Of a DNA stretch of 64,000 nt, positions 8,883-18,192 are shown piece after piece (position 1 is the first letter of the stretch; the number at the start of each line of letters is the position of its first letter). The notes beneath the pieces were generated by a model. The model had not been told where the DNA came from and did no database searches. It saw nothing but the letters and a program-made list of their open reading frames with translations. This stretch comes from JBGSUZ01 sp963677505 (GTDB lineage Bacteria; Bacillota; Clostridia; Peptostreptococcales; Acidaminobacteraceae): positions 1-64,000 of the forward strand of contig CAXXWB010000041.1 of the NCBI GenBank assembly GCA_963677505.2, read 5' to 3'. Both the position numbers and the translations under genes were made by a program.

Positions 8883-10010
8883 ATGGAGAAGGCAAGACAG
8901 GCAATTGAAGAAATTGATGCAACGCTTTTAATGCTATTAGAGAAAAGGATGGATCAGGTCATGACCATCGGTCAATATAAAAAGGAAAACAATCTGCCCA
9001 TCAGCGACTTAGGCCGTGAGGAAAAGTTGTTGGAAGGCTTGAAAGATAAAGTGAGCAATCATAATTATTGGGAGGCCGTTGAAAAAGTCTACCAAGAAAT
9101 TTTTAAGACCAGCAAGGACATGCAACTGGTGATCAAAGCAGCAGCAGAAGAAGAAAAAGAAGAAGAAAAAGAAAAAGAAGACGTACCTGAAACAGAAATC
9201 CAAGTCGCTTTTTTTGGTGCGGAGGGTTCCTATACCCATGAGGCCATGTGTGTTTATTTTCCTAACCTCATAGCAGGTCAGGGCAAGGGCTTTTCTCATT
9301 TCGATGAAGTGGTGGCGGCGGTAGTGGAGGGCGGTTGTAGCTACGGTATTTTACCCATTGAAAATTCTTCTACAGGTTCGATTTACCCTGTTTACGACCT
9401 CCTTGGGAAAATGCCCATACAGATTGTAGGCGAAATTAAACGCCCTATTGAACATTATCTGATGGCAAAGAAAGATACGAATTTAGATAAACTGGAAGTG
9501 GTTTACTCTCATCATCAACCTTTGAGTCAGTGCCAATCCTATCTTTATAATAAGGGGTGGCGTCAAAGTGCGGTAGACAGTTCTAGCCACGGCGCACAAT
9601 TGGCGTCTCTAAATGACAATACAGCCGCCATTGGCAGTAAAATGGCAGCCGCTCTTCACGGACTGGAAATTATAGAAGGTCCTATTAACGACTATGGCCT
9701 CAATCAGACACGTTTCATCATCTTCCAAAAGGAGGGGGCAGAGACTTTGGCGGGAGCAAAGGCTATTAGCTTGAGTTTTCGATTAAAGCATCAAAGTGGC
9801 ACTTTGGTTGAAGTCCTTACCCTTTTTTCCAAACGAAATTTGAATCTTCTCAAAATTGAATCCCGTCCCATTGGGGAATTGCCCTTTGAGTATCAATTCT
9901 ATTTGGATTTTGAAGGCATTATGGCAGAGGAAGTGGTTCAAGAAGCCCTTGAGGAATTAAAATCGAAAACCACTTGGCTAAAAATCTTAGGTGGCTGGGA
10001 AAAAACATAA
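8883..10010 (+). CDS. pheA: Bifunctional chorismate mutase / prephenate dehydratase (P-protein)
   Basis: Converts chorismate to prephenate and then phenylpyruvate, the phenylalanine branch. ATG 8883 is preferred over GTG 8874 because AAGGAG ends 9 bases upstream of it. Domains: AroQ-type chorismate mutase (about 1-80), a Glu/Lys-rich low-complexity linker (about 82-102), prephenate dehydratase with FFGAEGSYTHEAM, PIENSSTGS and NQTRF, and a C-terminal ACT domain with the phenylalanine-binding ESRP motif, which implies feedback inhibition by Phe. Last gene of the aro operon. The purine-rich linker is probably a flexible hinge. Confidence 0.95.
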   Translation: MEKARQAIEEIDATLLMLLEKRMDQVMTIGQYKKENNLPISDLGREEKLLEGLKDKVSNHNYWEAVEKVYQEIFKTSKDMQLVIKAAAEEEKEEEKEKEDVPETEIQVAFFGAEGSYTHEAMCVYFPNLIAGQGKGFSHFDEVVAAVVEGGCSYGILPIENSSTGSIYPVYDLLGKMPIQIVGEIKRPIEHYLMAKKDTNLDKLEVVYSHHQPLSQCQSYLYNKGWRQSAVDSSSHGAQLASLNDNTAAIGSKMAAALHGLEIIEGPINDYGLNQTRFIIFQKEGAETLAGAKAISLSFRLKHQSGTLVEVLTLFSKRNLNLLKIESRPIGELPFEYQFYLDFEGIMAEEVVQEALEELKSKTTWLKILGGWEKT

Positions 10011-10038
10011 GAATCATGCAACTTGCTCCAATATCTTG

Positions 10039-10044
10039 TATAAT
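10039..10044 (+). promoter_or_regulatory. -10 element upstream of tex
   Basis: A perfect TATAAT lies 28 bases before the tex start; no good -35 box is visible. It suggests tex is transcribed separately from the aro operon. Confidence 0.5.
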
Positions 10045-10071
10045 GTAGGAGATAGATAAGGAGTGAGGTCC

Positions 10072-12264
10072 ATGAACCAGCAACTAGCCAAAGAATTAGG
10101 CCTGAAAATCAATCAGGTTGAAGAAATTATTAAATTAATCGATGAAGGCAATACCATTCCCTTCATTGCCAGATACCGAAAAGAAGTCACTGGCGGTGCT
10201 TCCGATGAAGTCCTAAGAGACTTTGAAGAGCGTCTCAAATACCTGAGAAATTTAGATGAGCGTAAGCTTGAAATCATTCGTTTGATAGACGAACAGGGTA
10301 AATTGACAGAGGAACTTCGCGCTGAAATTCAGGGGGCAAGTGTCCTTCAAAGACTGGAAGACCTTTACCGTCCTTACAAGCAAAAGAAGAGAACCCGTGC
10401 TACTATTGCCAAAGAAAAAGGTCTTGAACCTTTAGCTTTGATTTTGCTGGGCACTGAGGATAAAACTTCTACAGCTTTAGCCGTTGCGGAAGCCTTTATC
10501 AATAGAGATGCTGAGAAGGAAGAACTGAATGTGCCAACTGCTGAGGCGGCACTTGAAGGGGCTAACGATATTTTAGCGGAAATGTTCTCAGACAACGCTG
10601 AATACAGAACTTTTATTCGAGAATTCTACACAAAAAATGGTGTACTGATTACAAAAGCCACAAAGCCTAAAGAGCAATCGGTTTACGAAATGTATTATGA
10701 TTATTCTGAGCCTATTAGCAAAATGCCTTCTCATAGAATTTTAGCCGTTAACCGTGCTGAAAAAGAGGAATGGGTTAAAGCACAAATTGAAGTGGGCACA
10801 GAAACCATTCAAAACTGGATGGTAGCTCAGATTTGTCCAAAAGCCAATCCTTCTTTTGACCAACGTTTGGTCATGGCCGTTGAAGACGCCCTTAAGCGTT
10901 TGATTTTTCCTTCTATAGAAAGAGAAGTTAGAAATATTGCTACGGAAAGAGCTGAAATTGAAGCCATTTCTGTCTTTGGAAAGAATACGAAACCCTTGTT
11001 GATGCAAGCCCCTGTTATGGATGTGAAAGTACTTGCCATTGACCCAGGTTACCGTACAGGCTGTAAAGTAACCGTTCTTGACGAAACAGGTAAGCTCCTT
11101 GAGTATGCTACAATTTACCCAACTGAGCCGAGAAATGACATTGCTGGATCTCAAAAGGTCCTCAAAACCATGATCGAAAAATACCAAGTGGACATTGTTT
11201 CCATTGGCAATGGCACAGGGTCGAGAGAGACGGAAAGCGTTGTAGCCGATCTTTTGAAAACCCTAGATAGACAAGTTTTCTATACCATCGTCAGTGAAGC
11301 TGGAGCTTCTGTTTACAGTGCTTCCAAATTGGCCACTGAAGAATATCCAGATTTGGATGTTTCTATTAGAGGGGCTATTTCAATTGGAAGAAGACTTCAA
11401 GATCCTCTGGCAGAATTGGTAAAAATAGATCCGAAAAGTATTGGAGTGGGCCAGTATCAACATGACCTAAACCAAAAGAACTTAGATGAAACCTTGAAAA
11501 ATGTCGTTGAAGACTGTGTGAACAGCGTTGGAGTTGACCTCAATATGGCAACACCTTCCCTTCTTAAATACGTTTCAGGGATCAATGAAACCATTGCAAA
11601 AAATATTGTAGCTTATAGAGACGAAAACGGCAGATTTAAAAGCCGTAAGGAACTAAAAAAAGTTAAAAGACTGGGAGACAAGGCATTCGAACAATGTGCG
11701 GGCTTCCTCCGTATTCGAGAAGGCAAAGAGCCACTGGACAATACAGCCGTTCACCCTGAATCTTATGATTTGGCAACACGACTGATGACCACTATTGGTT
11801 ATGCCCCTAAAGACCTTGCAAAAGGCAGTTTGAACGACATTGAAGAACGTCTTATGGTGCACACTGAAACCAAGCAGCTTAAAGACGCTATTCGCAAAAT
11901 GGCTGAAACACTAGAAGTGGGTGTCCTTACTCTGACCGATATTGTTGCAGAACTTAAAAAACCCGGCAGAGACCCACGCGAAGATATGCCAAAACCTATA
12001 TTCCGCTCCGATGTATTGTCGTTTAACGACCTTGCAGAAGGGATGGAACTTATGGGAACGGTTAGAAATGTAGCCAACTTTGGCGCCTTTGTAGATATTG
12101 GTGTAAAAACAGACGGATTGGTTCACGTCTCTCAACTGGCTGACAAATTTGTAAAAAATCCTATGGATGTAGTTTCTGTTGGCGATGTGGTGAAAGTAAA
12201 AATCATCAGCGTGGACAAAGAGCGCAAAAAGATTTCTATGACCATGAAGGGACTAAGCAAATAA
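10072..12264 (+). CDS. tex: Tex-family S1 RNA-binding protein
   Basis: Tex homologues bind nucleic acid and associate with transcription and RNA turnover; the exact role in this organism is unknown. ATG 10072 sits 8 bases after AAGGAG. The 730 residues follow the family layout: N-terminal helical region, a YqgF/RNase H-like domain (VLAIDPGYRTGCKV near 325), helix-hairpin-helix repeats (about 500-560), and a C-terminal S1 domain with FGAFVDIGVKTDGLVHVSQL. Length and domain order look complete. Confidence 0.95.
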   Translation: MNQQLAKELGLKINQVEEIIKLIDEGNTIPFIARYRKEVTGGASDEVLRDFEERLKYLRNLDERKLEIIRLIDEQGKLTEELRAEIQGASVLQRLEDLYRPYKQKKRTRATIAKEKGLEPLALILLGTEDKTSTALAVAEAFINRDAEKEELNVPTAEAALEGANDILAEMFSDNAEYRTFIREFYTKNGVLITKATKPKEQSVYEMYYDYSEPISKMPSHRILAVNRAEKEEWVKAQIEVGTETIQNWMVAQICPKANPSFDQRLVMAVEDALKRLIFPSIEREVRNIATERAEIEAISVFGKNTKPLLMQAPVMDVKVLAIDPGYRTGCKVTVLDETGKLLEYATIYPTEPRNDIAGSQKVLKTMIEKYQVDIVSIGNGTGSRETESVVADLLKTLDRQVFYTIVSEAGASVYSASKLATEEYPDLDVSIRGAISIGRRLQDPLAELVKIDPKSIGVGQYQHDLNQKNLDETLKNVVEDCVNSVGVDLNMATPSLLKYVSGINETIAKNIVAYRDENGRFKSRKELKKVKRLGDKAFEQCAGFLRIREGKEPLDNTAVHPESYDLATRLMTTIGYAPKDLAKGSLNDIEERLMVHTETKQLKDAIRKMAETLEVGVLTLTDIVAELKKPGRDPREDMPKPIFRSDVLSFNDLAEGMELMGTVRNVANFGAFVDIGVKTDGLVHVSQLADKFVKNPMDVVSVGDVVKVKIISVDKERKKISMTMKGLSK

Positions 12265-12290
12265 AGTCTAGGAGATAGAGGTGATAACCA

Positions 12291-13268
12291 GTGCTTGGAG
12301 AATATACCTATTATAATACCGAAGAAGTCAAACGAAGGCCTTTTAAATTTCCTAGGGAAATCATTATGCTTCCTGGAGGCATTCACTGGGTCCACATTCC
12401 CGTGGATCCTCTTGAGAGTCGAGCAGAAGACGCTAAAGTGATTCAACGTGCTTTTGATATTGATCGTTTAACATGGGAAGACATTACAAAGGGTGACCAT
12501 TTACCAAAAGTGGAAATTGACGTTAACCGCATTTTCATCGTCATGCAGGTCCTTCGCTATGAGGAAAATACTCAGCATATCATCAAAGATCAGATGTCAA
12601 TTTTGATCAAAGACCAGTGTCTATATACTTTCCAACATGGCGAACATCCTGTCTTTGAACAAGTTCAGGAGAAACTTAGAGTCAACCGCAACAACATAAG
12701 GGGCAGATCGTTGGACTATTTGCTCTACAGCCTGATGGGAAGCATTCTCAATCAGCATTTCTTGATTTTCGATCAATTCCAAGAGCGAATGGATGATATT
12801 GAGTCCTTGGTCATGCGACAGTCCAAAGGCAATTATATTCATGATTTGTACCGCGTTCGAAAAGAAATCATGAAAATCAAATCCGCCGTGTCACCCATGA
12901 AAGATATTATCCGCAACTTAGTTTATGAATCAGAGTTTATCAAAGAAGAACATCGGCCAGTCTATTTGGACTTAAACGACCGGCTTCTAGAAATCAACGA
13001 GACTTTGGCCTATTACAGAGAATTGGTCACGGCACTTTACGACATGCACCAATCCAATGCCAGCAATCGCATGAACCGCATTATGACCACATTGACTGTG
13101 TATTCGGCAATTTTTATACCCCTTACATTTTTGGCAGGGGTATATGGCATGAACTTTAAATATTTACCCGAACTCAATTGGAAATGGAGCTATCCTGTAT
13201 TCTGGGTCGTATGTATTGCCCTCAGTGTAGGCATGGTTGGTTTCTTCAAAAAGAAAAAGTGGCTTTAA
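12291..13268 (+). CDS. corA: CorA-family magnesium/divalent cation transporter
   Basis: Pentameric membrane channel for Mg2+ and similar ions. The long N-terminal cytoplasmic domain is followed by two C-terminal membrane helices; the signature YGMNF that forms the pore entrance sits between them, near residue 290. A short positive tail (FFKKKKWL) ends the protein. The start is GTG 12291, following a GAGGTGAT ribosome site. The gene lies 26 bases after tex and ends inside a shared terminator. Confidence 0.93.
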   Translation: MLGEYTYYNTEEVKRRPFKFPREIIMLPGGIHWVHIPVDPLESRAEDAKVIQRAFDIDRLTWEDITKGDHLPKVEIDVNRIFIVMQVLRYEENTQHIIKDQMSILIKDQCLYTFQHGEHPVFEQVQEKLRVNRNNIRGRSLDYLLYSLMGSILNQHFLIFDQFQERMDDIESLVMRQSKGNYIHDLYRVRKEIMKIKSAVSPMKDIIRNLVYESEFIKEEHRPVYLDLNDRLLEINETLAYYRELVTALYDMHQSNASNRMNRIMTTLTVYSAIFIPLTFLAGVYGMNFKYLPELNWKWSYPVFWVVCIALSVGMVGFFKKKKWL

Positions 13269-13285
13269 TCAGGCCACTTTTTTTT
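13256..13285 (+). terminator. Shared terminator between convergent corA and the CPBP protease gene
   Basis: Arms AAAGTGGC (13256-13263) and GCCACTTT (13273-13280) have A-rich and T-rich flanks, so it can act in both directions. The corA stop codon lies in the loop. Confidence 0.85.
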
Positions 13286-14186
13286 TATTGGATTTTTCAT
13301 AAGACAGGTACAAACAGTAAGCTGTGGAAGCCGCTAAAATAACGGTGACAATGACGGAACCTTCTGCACCAAAGGCACCTCCTGTCAAATAGTCAGGTCC
13401 TTTTAGTTGTCCCGCGGAGACGAGAGTCCCTCCGATGGTAGCATTTCCGCTGACCGCAATGCCAAAAACATTACCTTGAGCCCAGTTCCAAGCGCTGTGA
13501 AAAGCACAGATGCTCCATAGGTTTTCTTTATAAAGGGCATAAATTGAAGCGAATAGACCATACAAAATGAGATTAAAAAATGCGAGGAAATTCATGCCAC
13601 TATTGCCTAAATGGAGTAGGGCAAAAATACTGGAGGAGAGCACAAGCCCCGTCAGAACATGTTTTCTAGACGTTGCTTGAAAGAGCCAGCCACGGGTAAT
13701 GATTTCTTCCGAAGCCCCTTGAATCAACCAGCCGGGCAAGACAATAAGGCTGCTGAGGCAAATGCCATTGAGTCCAATGTTGAAAGTGACACGACTGAAA
13801 TTCAACGTTCCTAGTAGAAAAGAGAAAACTATGTATGTTCCTATAAGACCAATGCCTAACCCAAAACCCTTGAAGTATTCTAGGCAAATGTGGCTACCCA
13901 AAAAACCTAGGCTAGACAGCTTTCGCCGTTCTATAAATTTGACCCAGAAGAAGACTACTAAAATAATAGCAGTAAAAGGTGTTATCAGATTTATAAGGGT
14001 TGAAGCCCCTGTAGTGGCCAATAGACCCTGCCCGTCTCTAGAAAGTTGATTAAAAAGACTTATAAGGGGATTGGACAAGAAATCAGCTAGAATGAACATG
14101 GATAGGAAAATCAATAAAGCCACCAAGGGGTAAATTTTAAAACGAGCTGTAGCGCCTCCTTTAAGGAGGGCATTGTCTTTATACAT
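13269..14186 (-). CDS. CPBP-family intramembrane glutamic protease
   Basis: CPBP (CAAX/Abi-type) membrane proteases have bacterial roles ranging from bacteriocin immunity to envelope processing; the substrate here is unknown. The protein has 305 residues and several hydrophobic segments. All three signature motifs are present: EEIITRGWLF (EExxxR), FALLHLG (FxxxH) and HSAWNWAQG (HxxxN). The ATG at 14186 is preferred because GAGG sits 7 bases upstream; the earlier ATG at 14192 overlaps that site. Upstream lies a duplicated promoter-like repeat. Confidence 0.88.
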   Translation of the reverse strand: MYKDNALLKGGATARFKIYPLVALLIFLSMFILADFLSNPLISLFNQLSRDGQGLLATTGASTLINLITPFTAIILVVFFWVKFIERRKLSSLGFLGSHICLEYFKGFGLGIGLIGTYIVFSFLLGTLNFSRVTFNIGLNGICLSSLIVLPGWLIQGASEEIITRGWLFQATSRKHVLTGLVLSSSIFALLHLGNSGMNFLAFFNLILYGLFASIYALYKENLWSICAFHSAWNWAQGNVFGIAVSGNATIGGTLVSAGQLKGPDYLTGGAFGAEGSVIVTVILAASTAYCLYLSYEKSNKKKVA

Positions 14187-14228
14187 AAGCATTCCTCAAT
14201 ATTTTTTATTTGAATGGGTTAATTTCTG

Positions 14229-14268
14229 TCAGTATACCACGAAAAAACACTCAGTATACCACGAAAAA
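14229..14268 (-). repeat. Two direct repeats carrying extended -10 boxes
   Basis: An 18-base unit (14229-14246 and 14251-14268, period 22) is repeated. On the minus strand each copy contains TGGTATACT, a good extended -10 element, facing the CPBP protease gene. The simplest reading is a tandem duplicated promoter; an operator repeat is the alternative. Confidence 0.6.
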
Positions 14269-14301
14269 GCAATAGCAGTGAAAAAAAGTTATAGCAAACG
14301 A

Positions 14302-14330
14302 TTGAATTGTACGTTAAAAAAAATTAAACT
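14302..14330 (+). promoter_or_regulatory. Putative promoter of the amidohydrolase gene
   Basis: TTGAAT (14302-14307), 17 bases, TAAACT (14325-14330), 34 bases before the start codon. Confidence 0.45.
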
Positions 14331-14364
14331 ATAAGTGAAAATAATTTAATCAGGAGGCATTGGA

Positions 14365-15528
14365 ATGATTTTATTAAAAAACGGTTTAGTTTATACGATG
14401 ACGGAGGCTCAACCTTCGGTGATGGATGTCCTTTTAGAAGGCAAACTCATCAAAAAAGTGGGCAAGAATATTAAAGCACCAAAAGATGCAAAAGTGATTG
14501 ATTGCACCGACAAAGTGGTTATGCCTGGCTTTATTGATGCTCATTGTCATTTAGGTCTTTGGGAAGACAGCATTGGCTTTGAAGGGGCAGACGGCAATGA
14601 AATGACAGACCCAATCACCCCCCACCTTAGAGGTATTGATGCTATGAACCCTATGGATATTAATTTCAGAGAAGCCATTGAAGGCGGCGTCACCGTAGCC
14701 TGTGCAGGACCGGGGAGTGCCAATATCATAGGGGGACAATTTGCGGCGGTGAAAACTCACGGGGACCGAATTGACGACATGATCATCAAAGCGCCATTGG
14801 CCATGAAATGTGCCTTTGGGGAAAATCCTAAGCGCGTTTACGGGGAAGCGAAGAAGTCACCCGGTACACGGTTGGCCATTGTTGGGGAATTCAGAAAGAC
14901 TTTGTTTGCGGCTAAAGAATACCTAGCTAAAAAAGAGTCTGCTGGAGAGGATATGAGCAAACTACCCACTTACGACATGAAAATGGAAGCCCTCATTCCC
15001 GTTCTCAAAAAAGAAATTCCATTGAAAGCCCATGCACACCGAGCAGATGATATTTTCAGTGCCATTCGCATTGCAAAAGAATTTGATGTGCTCTTGAGTC
15101 TTGAACACTGTACAGAAGGGCATTTAATAGCGGAACACCTTGCTAAAGAAGGTTATCCTGCAATCATCGGTCCAACCTTTGGAGACAGAAGCAAATTTGA
15201 GCTTAAAAATAAATCCTTTGATACGCCTAAAGTGCTTCACGCTGCAGGGGTTAAAATTGCCATTATGACAGACTCCCCAGTTATTCCATTACAGCACTTG
15301 TCCCTTTGCGCCGCCCTTGCGGCCAAAGCAGGTCTTGACGAAATGGAAGCCCTCAGAGCCATTACCATTAACCCTGCAGAGATTACGGGCATTGCCGACA
15401 GAGTGGGAAGCCTAGAAGCTGGCAAAGATGGTGACGTTGTGGTTTGGAGTAAGCATCCTTTCGAATTAAAATCAGATGTCCTTATGACTATCGTTAACGG
15501 TGAAGTGGTTTATAGCCGAGAAGCATAG
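14365..15528 (+). CDS. Metal-dependent amidohydrolase, imidazolonepropionase-like
   Basis: Hydrolase of the amidohydrolase superfamily; substrate not determined. The 387 residues include the metal motif DAHCHLG near 58-64, later histidines in KAHAHR and LEHCTEGH, and the catalytic aspartate in MTDSP. The ribosome site is AGGAGG and the gene is monocistronic between a promoter and a strong terminator. Similar proteins are often labelled imidazolonepropionase or related amidohydrolase. Because the organism appears to ferment purines, a role in opening an imidazole or imidazolone ring is possible, but the gene is 24 kb from that locus and the link is speculation. Confidence 0.85.
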   Translation: MILLKNGLVYTMTEAQPSVMDVLLEGKLIKKVGKNIKAPKDAKVIDCTDKVVMPGFIDAHCHLGLWEDSIGFEGADGNEMTDPITPHLRGIDAMNPMDINFREAIEGGVTVACAGPGSANIIGGQFAAVKTHGDRIDDMIIKAPLAMKCAFGENPKRVYGEAKKSPGTRLAIVGEFRKTLFAAKEYLAKKESAGEDMSKLPTYDMKMEALIPVLKKEIPLKAHAHRADDIFSAIRIAKEFDVLLSLEHCTEGHLIAEHLAKEGYPAIIGPTFGDRSKFELKNKSFDTPKVLHAAGVKIAIMTDSPVIPLQHLSLCAALAAKAGLDEMEALRAITINPAEITGIADRVGSLEAGKDGDVVVWSKHPFELKSDVLMTIVNGEVVYSREA

Positions 15529-15550
15529 ATTAAATTGAATTAAACAGCGC

Positions 15551-15608
15551 AAGCTCAAATAGCGGAATCGAAGATTTTCATCGATTTAGGCTATTTGAGC
15601 TTTTTTTT
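15551..15608 (+). terminator. Terminator after the amidohydrolase
   Basis: Thirteen-base arms AAGCTCAAATAGC (15551-15563) and GCTATTTGAGCTT (15590-15602), an inner ATCGA/TCGAT stem, and a run of eight T. Confidence 0.88.
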
Positions 15609-15707
15609 AGTTTCGTGTATAATTAAAAGGTTAATGAGATAAAACGGAAAAGATTAATGTCCTAATATTATAATGAACATGGAAATTTCAATAATTGAGG
15701 TGATGCT

Positions 15708-16220
15708 ATGCGTTTAAAAATAGAGGAAACCCCATCCCAAGTCTTGCAGATAGAAAATGAGAGCCAAATGGAGAAGTTCGGTCGCCTTCTAGGAGAGCGC
15801 CTTAAGGCGGGGGACATTGTCGGCCTGACAGGGGACTTGGGGGCAGGAAAAACAACACTGACCAAATCCATTGCAAAGGGAATGGGCATTGATGAACATA
15901 TTACCAGCCCCACTTTCACCATTGTTAACGAATATGATGGAGATGTGGCAAAGGGTTTGGTGCCCCTCTACCACTTTGATGTGTACCGAATTAACGACGA
16001 AGAGGAATTATACGATATTGGGTACGAGGAGTATTTCTTTGGAAAGGCGGCCTGTGTTGTAGAGTGGGCCAACTTAATTCCAAGTCTCATGCCAGAGGAA
16101 TCCCTTTGGTTAGACCTTCGCCTCGGCACAACAGATCCAGAAGAAAGAATCATTCATATCCATTGTGAATCTCATTTTGAACCTCGAATCAAAGCTATTT
16201 TAAAGGAGATGAATTCATGA
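15708..16220 (+). CDS. tsaE: tRNA t6A biosynthesis ATPase TsaE
   Basis: P-loop ATPase that works with TsaB and TsaD to make threonylcarbamoyladenosine at position 37 of ANN-decoding tRNAs. The Walker A motif GDLGAGKTT lies near residues 45-53 and SPTFTIVNEY follows. The 170 residues match the family. A good GAGGTGAT site precedes ATG 15708. The stop overlaps the tsaB start, and the order tsaE-tsaB-rimI is typical of Firmicutes. Confidence 0.95.
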   Translation: MRLKIEETPSQVLQIENESQMEKFGRLLGERLKAGDIVGLTGDLGAGKTTLTKSIAKGMGIDEHITSPTFTIVNEYDGDVAKGLVPLYHFDVYRINDEEELYDIGYEEYFFGKAACVVEWANLIPSLMPEESLWLDLRLGTTDPEERIIHIHCESHFEPRIKAILKEMNS

Positions 16221-16915
16221 AAATATTGGCATTTGAAACAACTTCGCACGTTGCTTCTGTGGCGGTTTTATCCGATGAAATGCTCCTTGGGGAGTTTACT
16301 ATCAACCATCCCAAAACACATTCGCAAAAATTGATGCCTATGCTGGAAATGTTATTAGAAGCATTGGAAATTAAAATCAGCGAGTTTGACTATTTAGCGG
16401 TTACATCAGGACCAGGCTCATTTACAGGGGTTAGAATTGGGGTAGCCACTGTCAAAGGACTGGCACAGCCCCATAACATTCCCGTTATTGCAGTGTCATC
16501 TTTAGAAGCCCTTTGTCAGCCGTTTATGGGTTTTGAAGGTCTGATTTGCCCCATTATGGACGCTCGAAAAAACGAAGTCTATACCGCTTTATATCAGTGG
16601 GAAAAAGGGGTTATGAAGACCATAGAGCCAGATCGAGCAGTAGAACCTATGGCATGGCTTGAAGTCCTTGAAAAAACAGACCAAACCATTATGTTGGTTG
16701 GAGATGGGCTTCCTAAATATGCGGAAGTTTTTAAAGAAAAGCTAGGAGAACGGTTGATACTAGCCCCTAGAGCTTTTAACCGCCAAAGGGCAAGCTCTGT
16801 GGCCCAAATGGCTTTTGAGAGAATGGACCAGACCGTCAGCTACGACGTTGTACCGACAGAATACCTTAGAAAATCTGAAGCAGAGACCACCTATGAGGCT
16901 AAGCATGGAAAATAA
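16217..16915 (+). CDS. tsaB: tRNA t6A biosynthesis protein TsaB
   Basis: Non-catalytic ASKHA-fold partner of TsaD in t6A synthesis. The N-terminus ILAFETTSHVASVAVL and the segment SGPGSFTGVRIGVATVKGLA are characteristic. It has 232 residues. ATG 16217 overlaps the tsaE stop by 4 bases; the ribosome site AAGGAG lies inside tsaE. Confidence 0.94.
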   Translation: MKILAFETTSHVASVAVLSDEMLLGEFTINHPKTHSQKLMPMLEMLLEALEIKISEFDYLAVTSGPGSFTGVRIGVATVKGLAQPHNIPVIAVSSLEALCQPFMGFEGLICPIMDARKNEVYTALYQWEKGVMKTIEPDRAVEPMAWLEVLEKTDQTIMLVGDGLPKYAEVFKEKLGERLILAPRAFNRQRASSVAQMAFERMDQTVSYDVVPTEYLRKSEAETTYEAKHGK

Positions 16916-17357
16916 GGAAAAAAAAATAATCAAAATGACAGCAGAACATTTAGACAGAGTTCATGAACTGGAAAACCTTTGTTTTGAAGACCCATGGAGC
17001 CTCGAAGCTTTTAAGGCAGAACTGACCAATCAACTGGCAACTTACCACCTCATGGTCGATGGTGAGGATATTGTGGGTTATTGTGGTATTTGGAAGGTTG
17101 TCGATGAAGGTCATATCACCAATTTGTGCATAGAACCTAGTCGTCAGGGTGAAGGACTTGGAAGAATGATGATGGATTTGGTCATGGATTGGGCTAGAGG
17201 CAGTAATATTTGTCGCTTGACCCTTGAAGTTAGGGTATCAAATGAAAAGGCCATCTATTTATACGAAAAGTTGGGTTTCAAATCTGCAGGCATCCGCAAG
17301 GCATATTATGAGGACAACAGAGAAGACGCGAATATTATGTGGTTGGAACTCACTTAA
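16905..17357 (+). CDS. rimI: Ribosomal-protein-alanine N-acetyltransferase RimI
   Basis: GNAT acetyltransferase that in the family acetylates the N-terminal alanine of ribosomal protein S18. ATG 16905 (after GAGG inside tsaB) gives 150 residues, the usual size; longer in-frame extensions into tsaB are not homologous. The acetyl-CoA site RQGEGLGRMM and the C-terminal signature YEKLGFKSAGIRKAYY are visible. It overlaps the tsaB end by 11 bases. Confidence 0.93.
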   Translation: MENKEKKIIKMTAEHLDRVHELENLCFEDPWSLEAFKAELTNQLATYHLMVDGEDIVGYCGIWKVVDEGHITNLCIEPSRQGEGLGRMMMDLVMDWARGSNICRLTLEVRVSNEKAIYLYEKLGFKSAGIRKAYYEDNREDANIMWLELT

Positions 17358-17395
17358 GATTGTAATGGGCTAAGTCGATTGCAGAGGTGAGGGAC

Positions 17396-18079
17396 ATGAT
17401 CCGTATTGAAGGTATTTCAAAGATTTATGATACTGGAAAGATTCAAGTCATAGCACTTAAAAATATTAATTTTGTCGTGGAAACAGGTGAGTTTGTATCT
17501 ATTATAGGGGCTTCAGGATCAGGAAAGTCCACACTGATGAACATTATCGGTTGTTTGGACAAGCCAACAGAAGGAGACTATATTTTAGATGGGGTATCCA
17601 CTGGGAAAATGACTGAGGCGGAGTTGGCAGATGTGAGAAACCATAAAATTGGGTTTGTTTTTCAGTCTTTTAATCTGTTGCCACGGTTTAATGCCCTTCA
17701 CAATGTAGAATTGCCTATGATTTATTCAAGAAAGCCTAAGCAAGACCGCATTTTACTGGCAAAGTCAGCTTTAACCCGCGTGGGTCTTGAGGACCGAATG
17801 CACCATAAGCCCAACGAGCTTTCGGGAGGGCAAAAACAACGGGTAGCTATTGCCAGAGCCCTTGTCAACGCCCCTGCTATTTTGTTGGCAGATGAACCGA
17901 CAGGAAATTTAGACAGTGCCTCTACTTTAGAAATTATGGAGATTTTTAAAAAATTGAATGGGGAAGGCGTGACCATTGTCATTGTTACCCACGAACCGGA
18001 TATTGCTCATCAGACCAAGAGAATCATTACTTTTAAAGATGGAGAAATTATTTCGGACGTTCCAAATATACCAATTTAA
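17396..18079 (+). CDS. ABC transporter ATPase, LolD/MacB (FtsE-like) family
   Basis: ATPase subunit of the MacB/LolD class, which normally drives a FtsX-like permease. Walker A is GASGSGKST, the signature LSGGQKQR, and Walker B ILLADEPTGNLD. The family insertion NLLPRFNALHNVELPMIY is present. ATG 17396 after GAGGTGAGG gives 227 residues. Oddly, no FtsX-type permease follows; the next gene encodes a Yip1-type membrane protein. The permease may be elsewhere or lost. Confidence 0.92.
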   Translation: MIRIEGISKIYDTGKIQVIALKNINFVVETGEFVSIIGASGSGKSTLMNIIGCLDKPTEGDYILDGVSTGKMTEAELADVRNHKIGFVFQSFNLLPRFNALHNVELPMIYSRKPKQDRILLAKSALTRVGLEDRMHHKPNELSGGQKQRVAIARALVNAPAILLADEPTGNLDSASTLEIMEIFKKLNGEGVTIVIVTHEPDIAHQTKRIITFKDGEIISDVPNIPI

Positions 18080-18086
18080 GTGAATC

Positions 18087-18103
18087 GTTAAGAATTCCTT
18101 AAC
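18087..18103. repeat. Small palindrome between the ABC ATPase and Yip1 genes
   Basis: GTTAAG-AATTC-CTTAAC; no T run follows, so it is an operator candidate rather than a terminator. Confidence 0.35.
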
Positions 18104-18192
18104 GTATAGGCAAGATTTTCTTAATATTTGTTTAATATACTGACAAAAAATAGACAAAGTCTTGTAAATACAATTATTAGGAGGAATTATTA

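Noticed and set aside
9140..9200. Repeat or mobile element in pheA
   Set aside because: The GAA/AAA-rich run encodes a Glu/Lys linker between two intact domains; there are no terminal repeats or target duplications.
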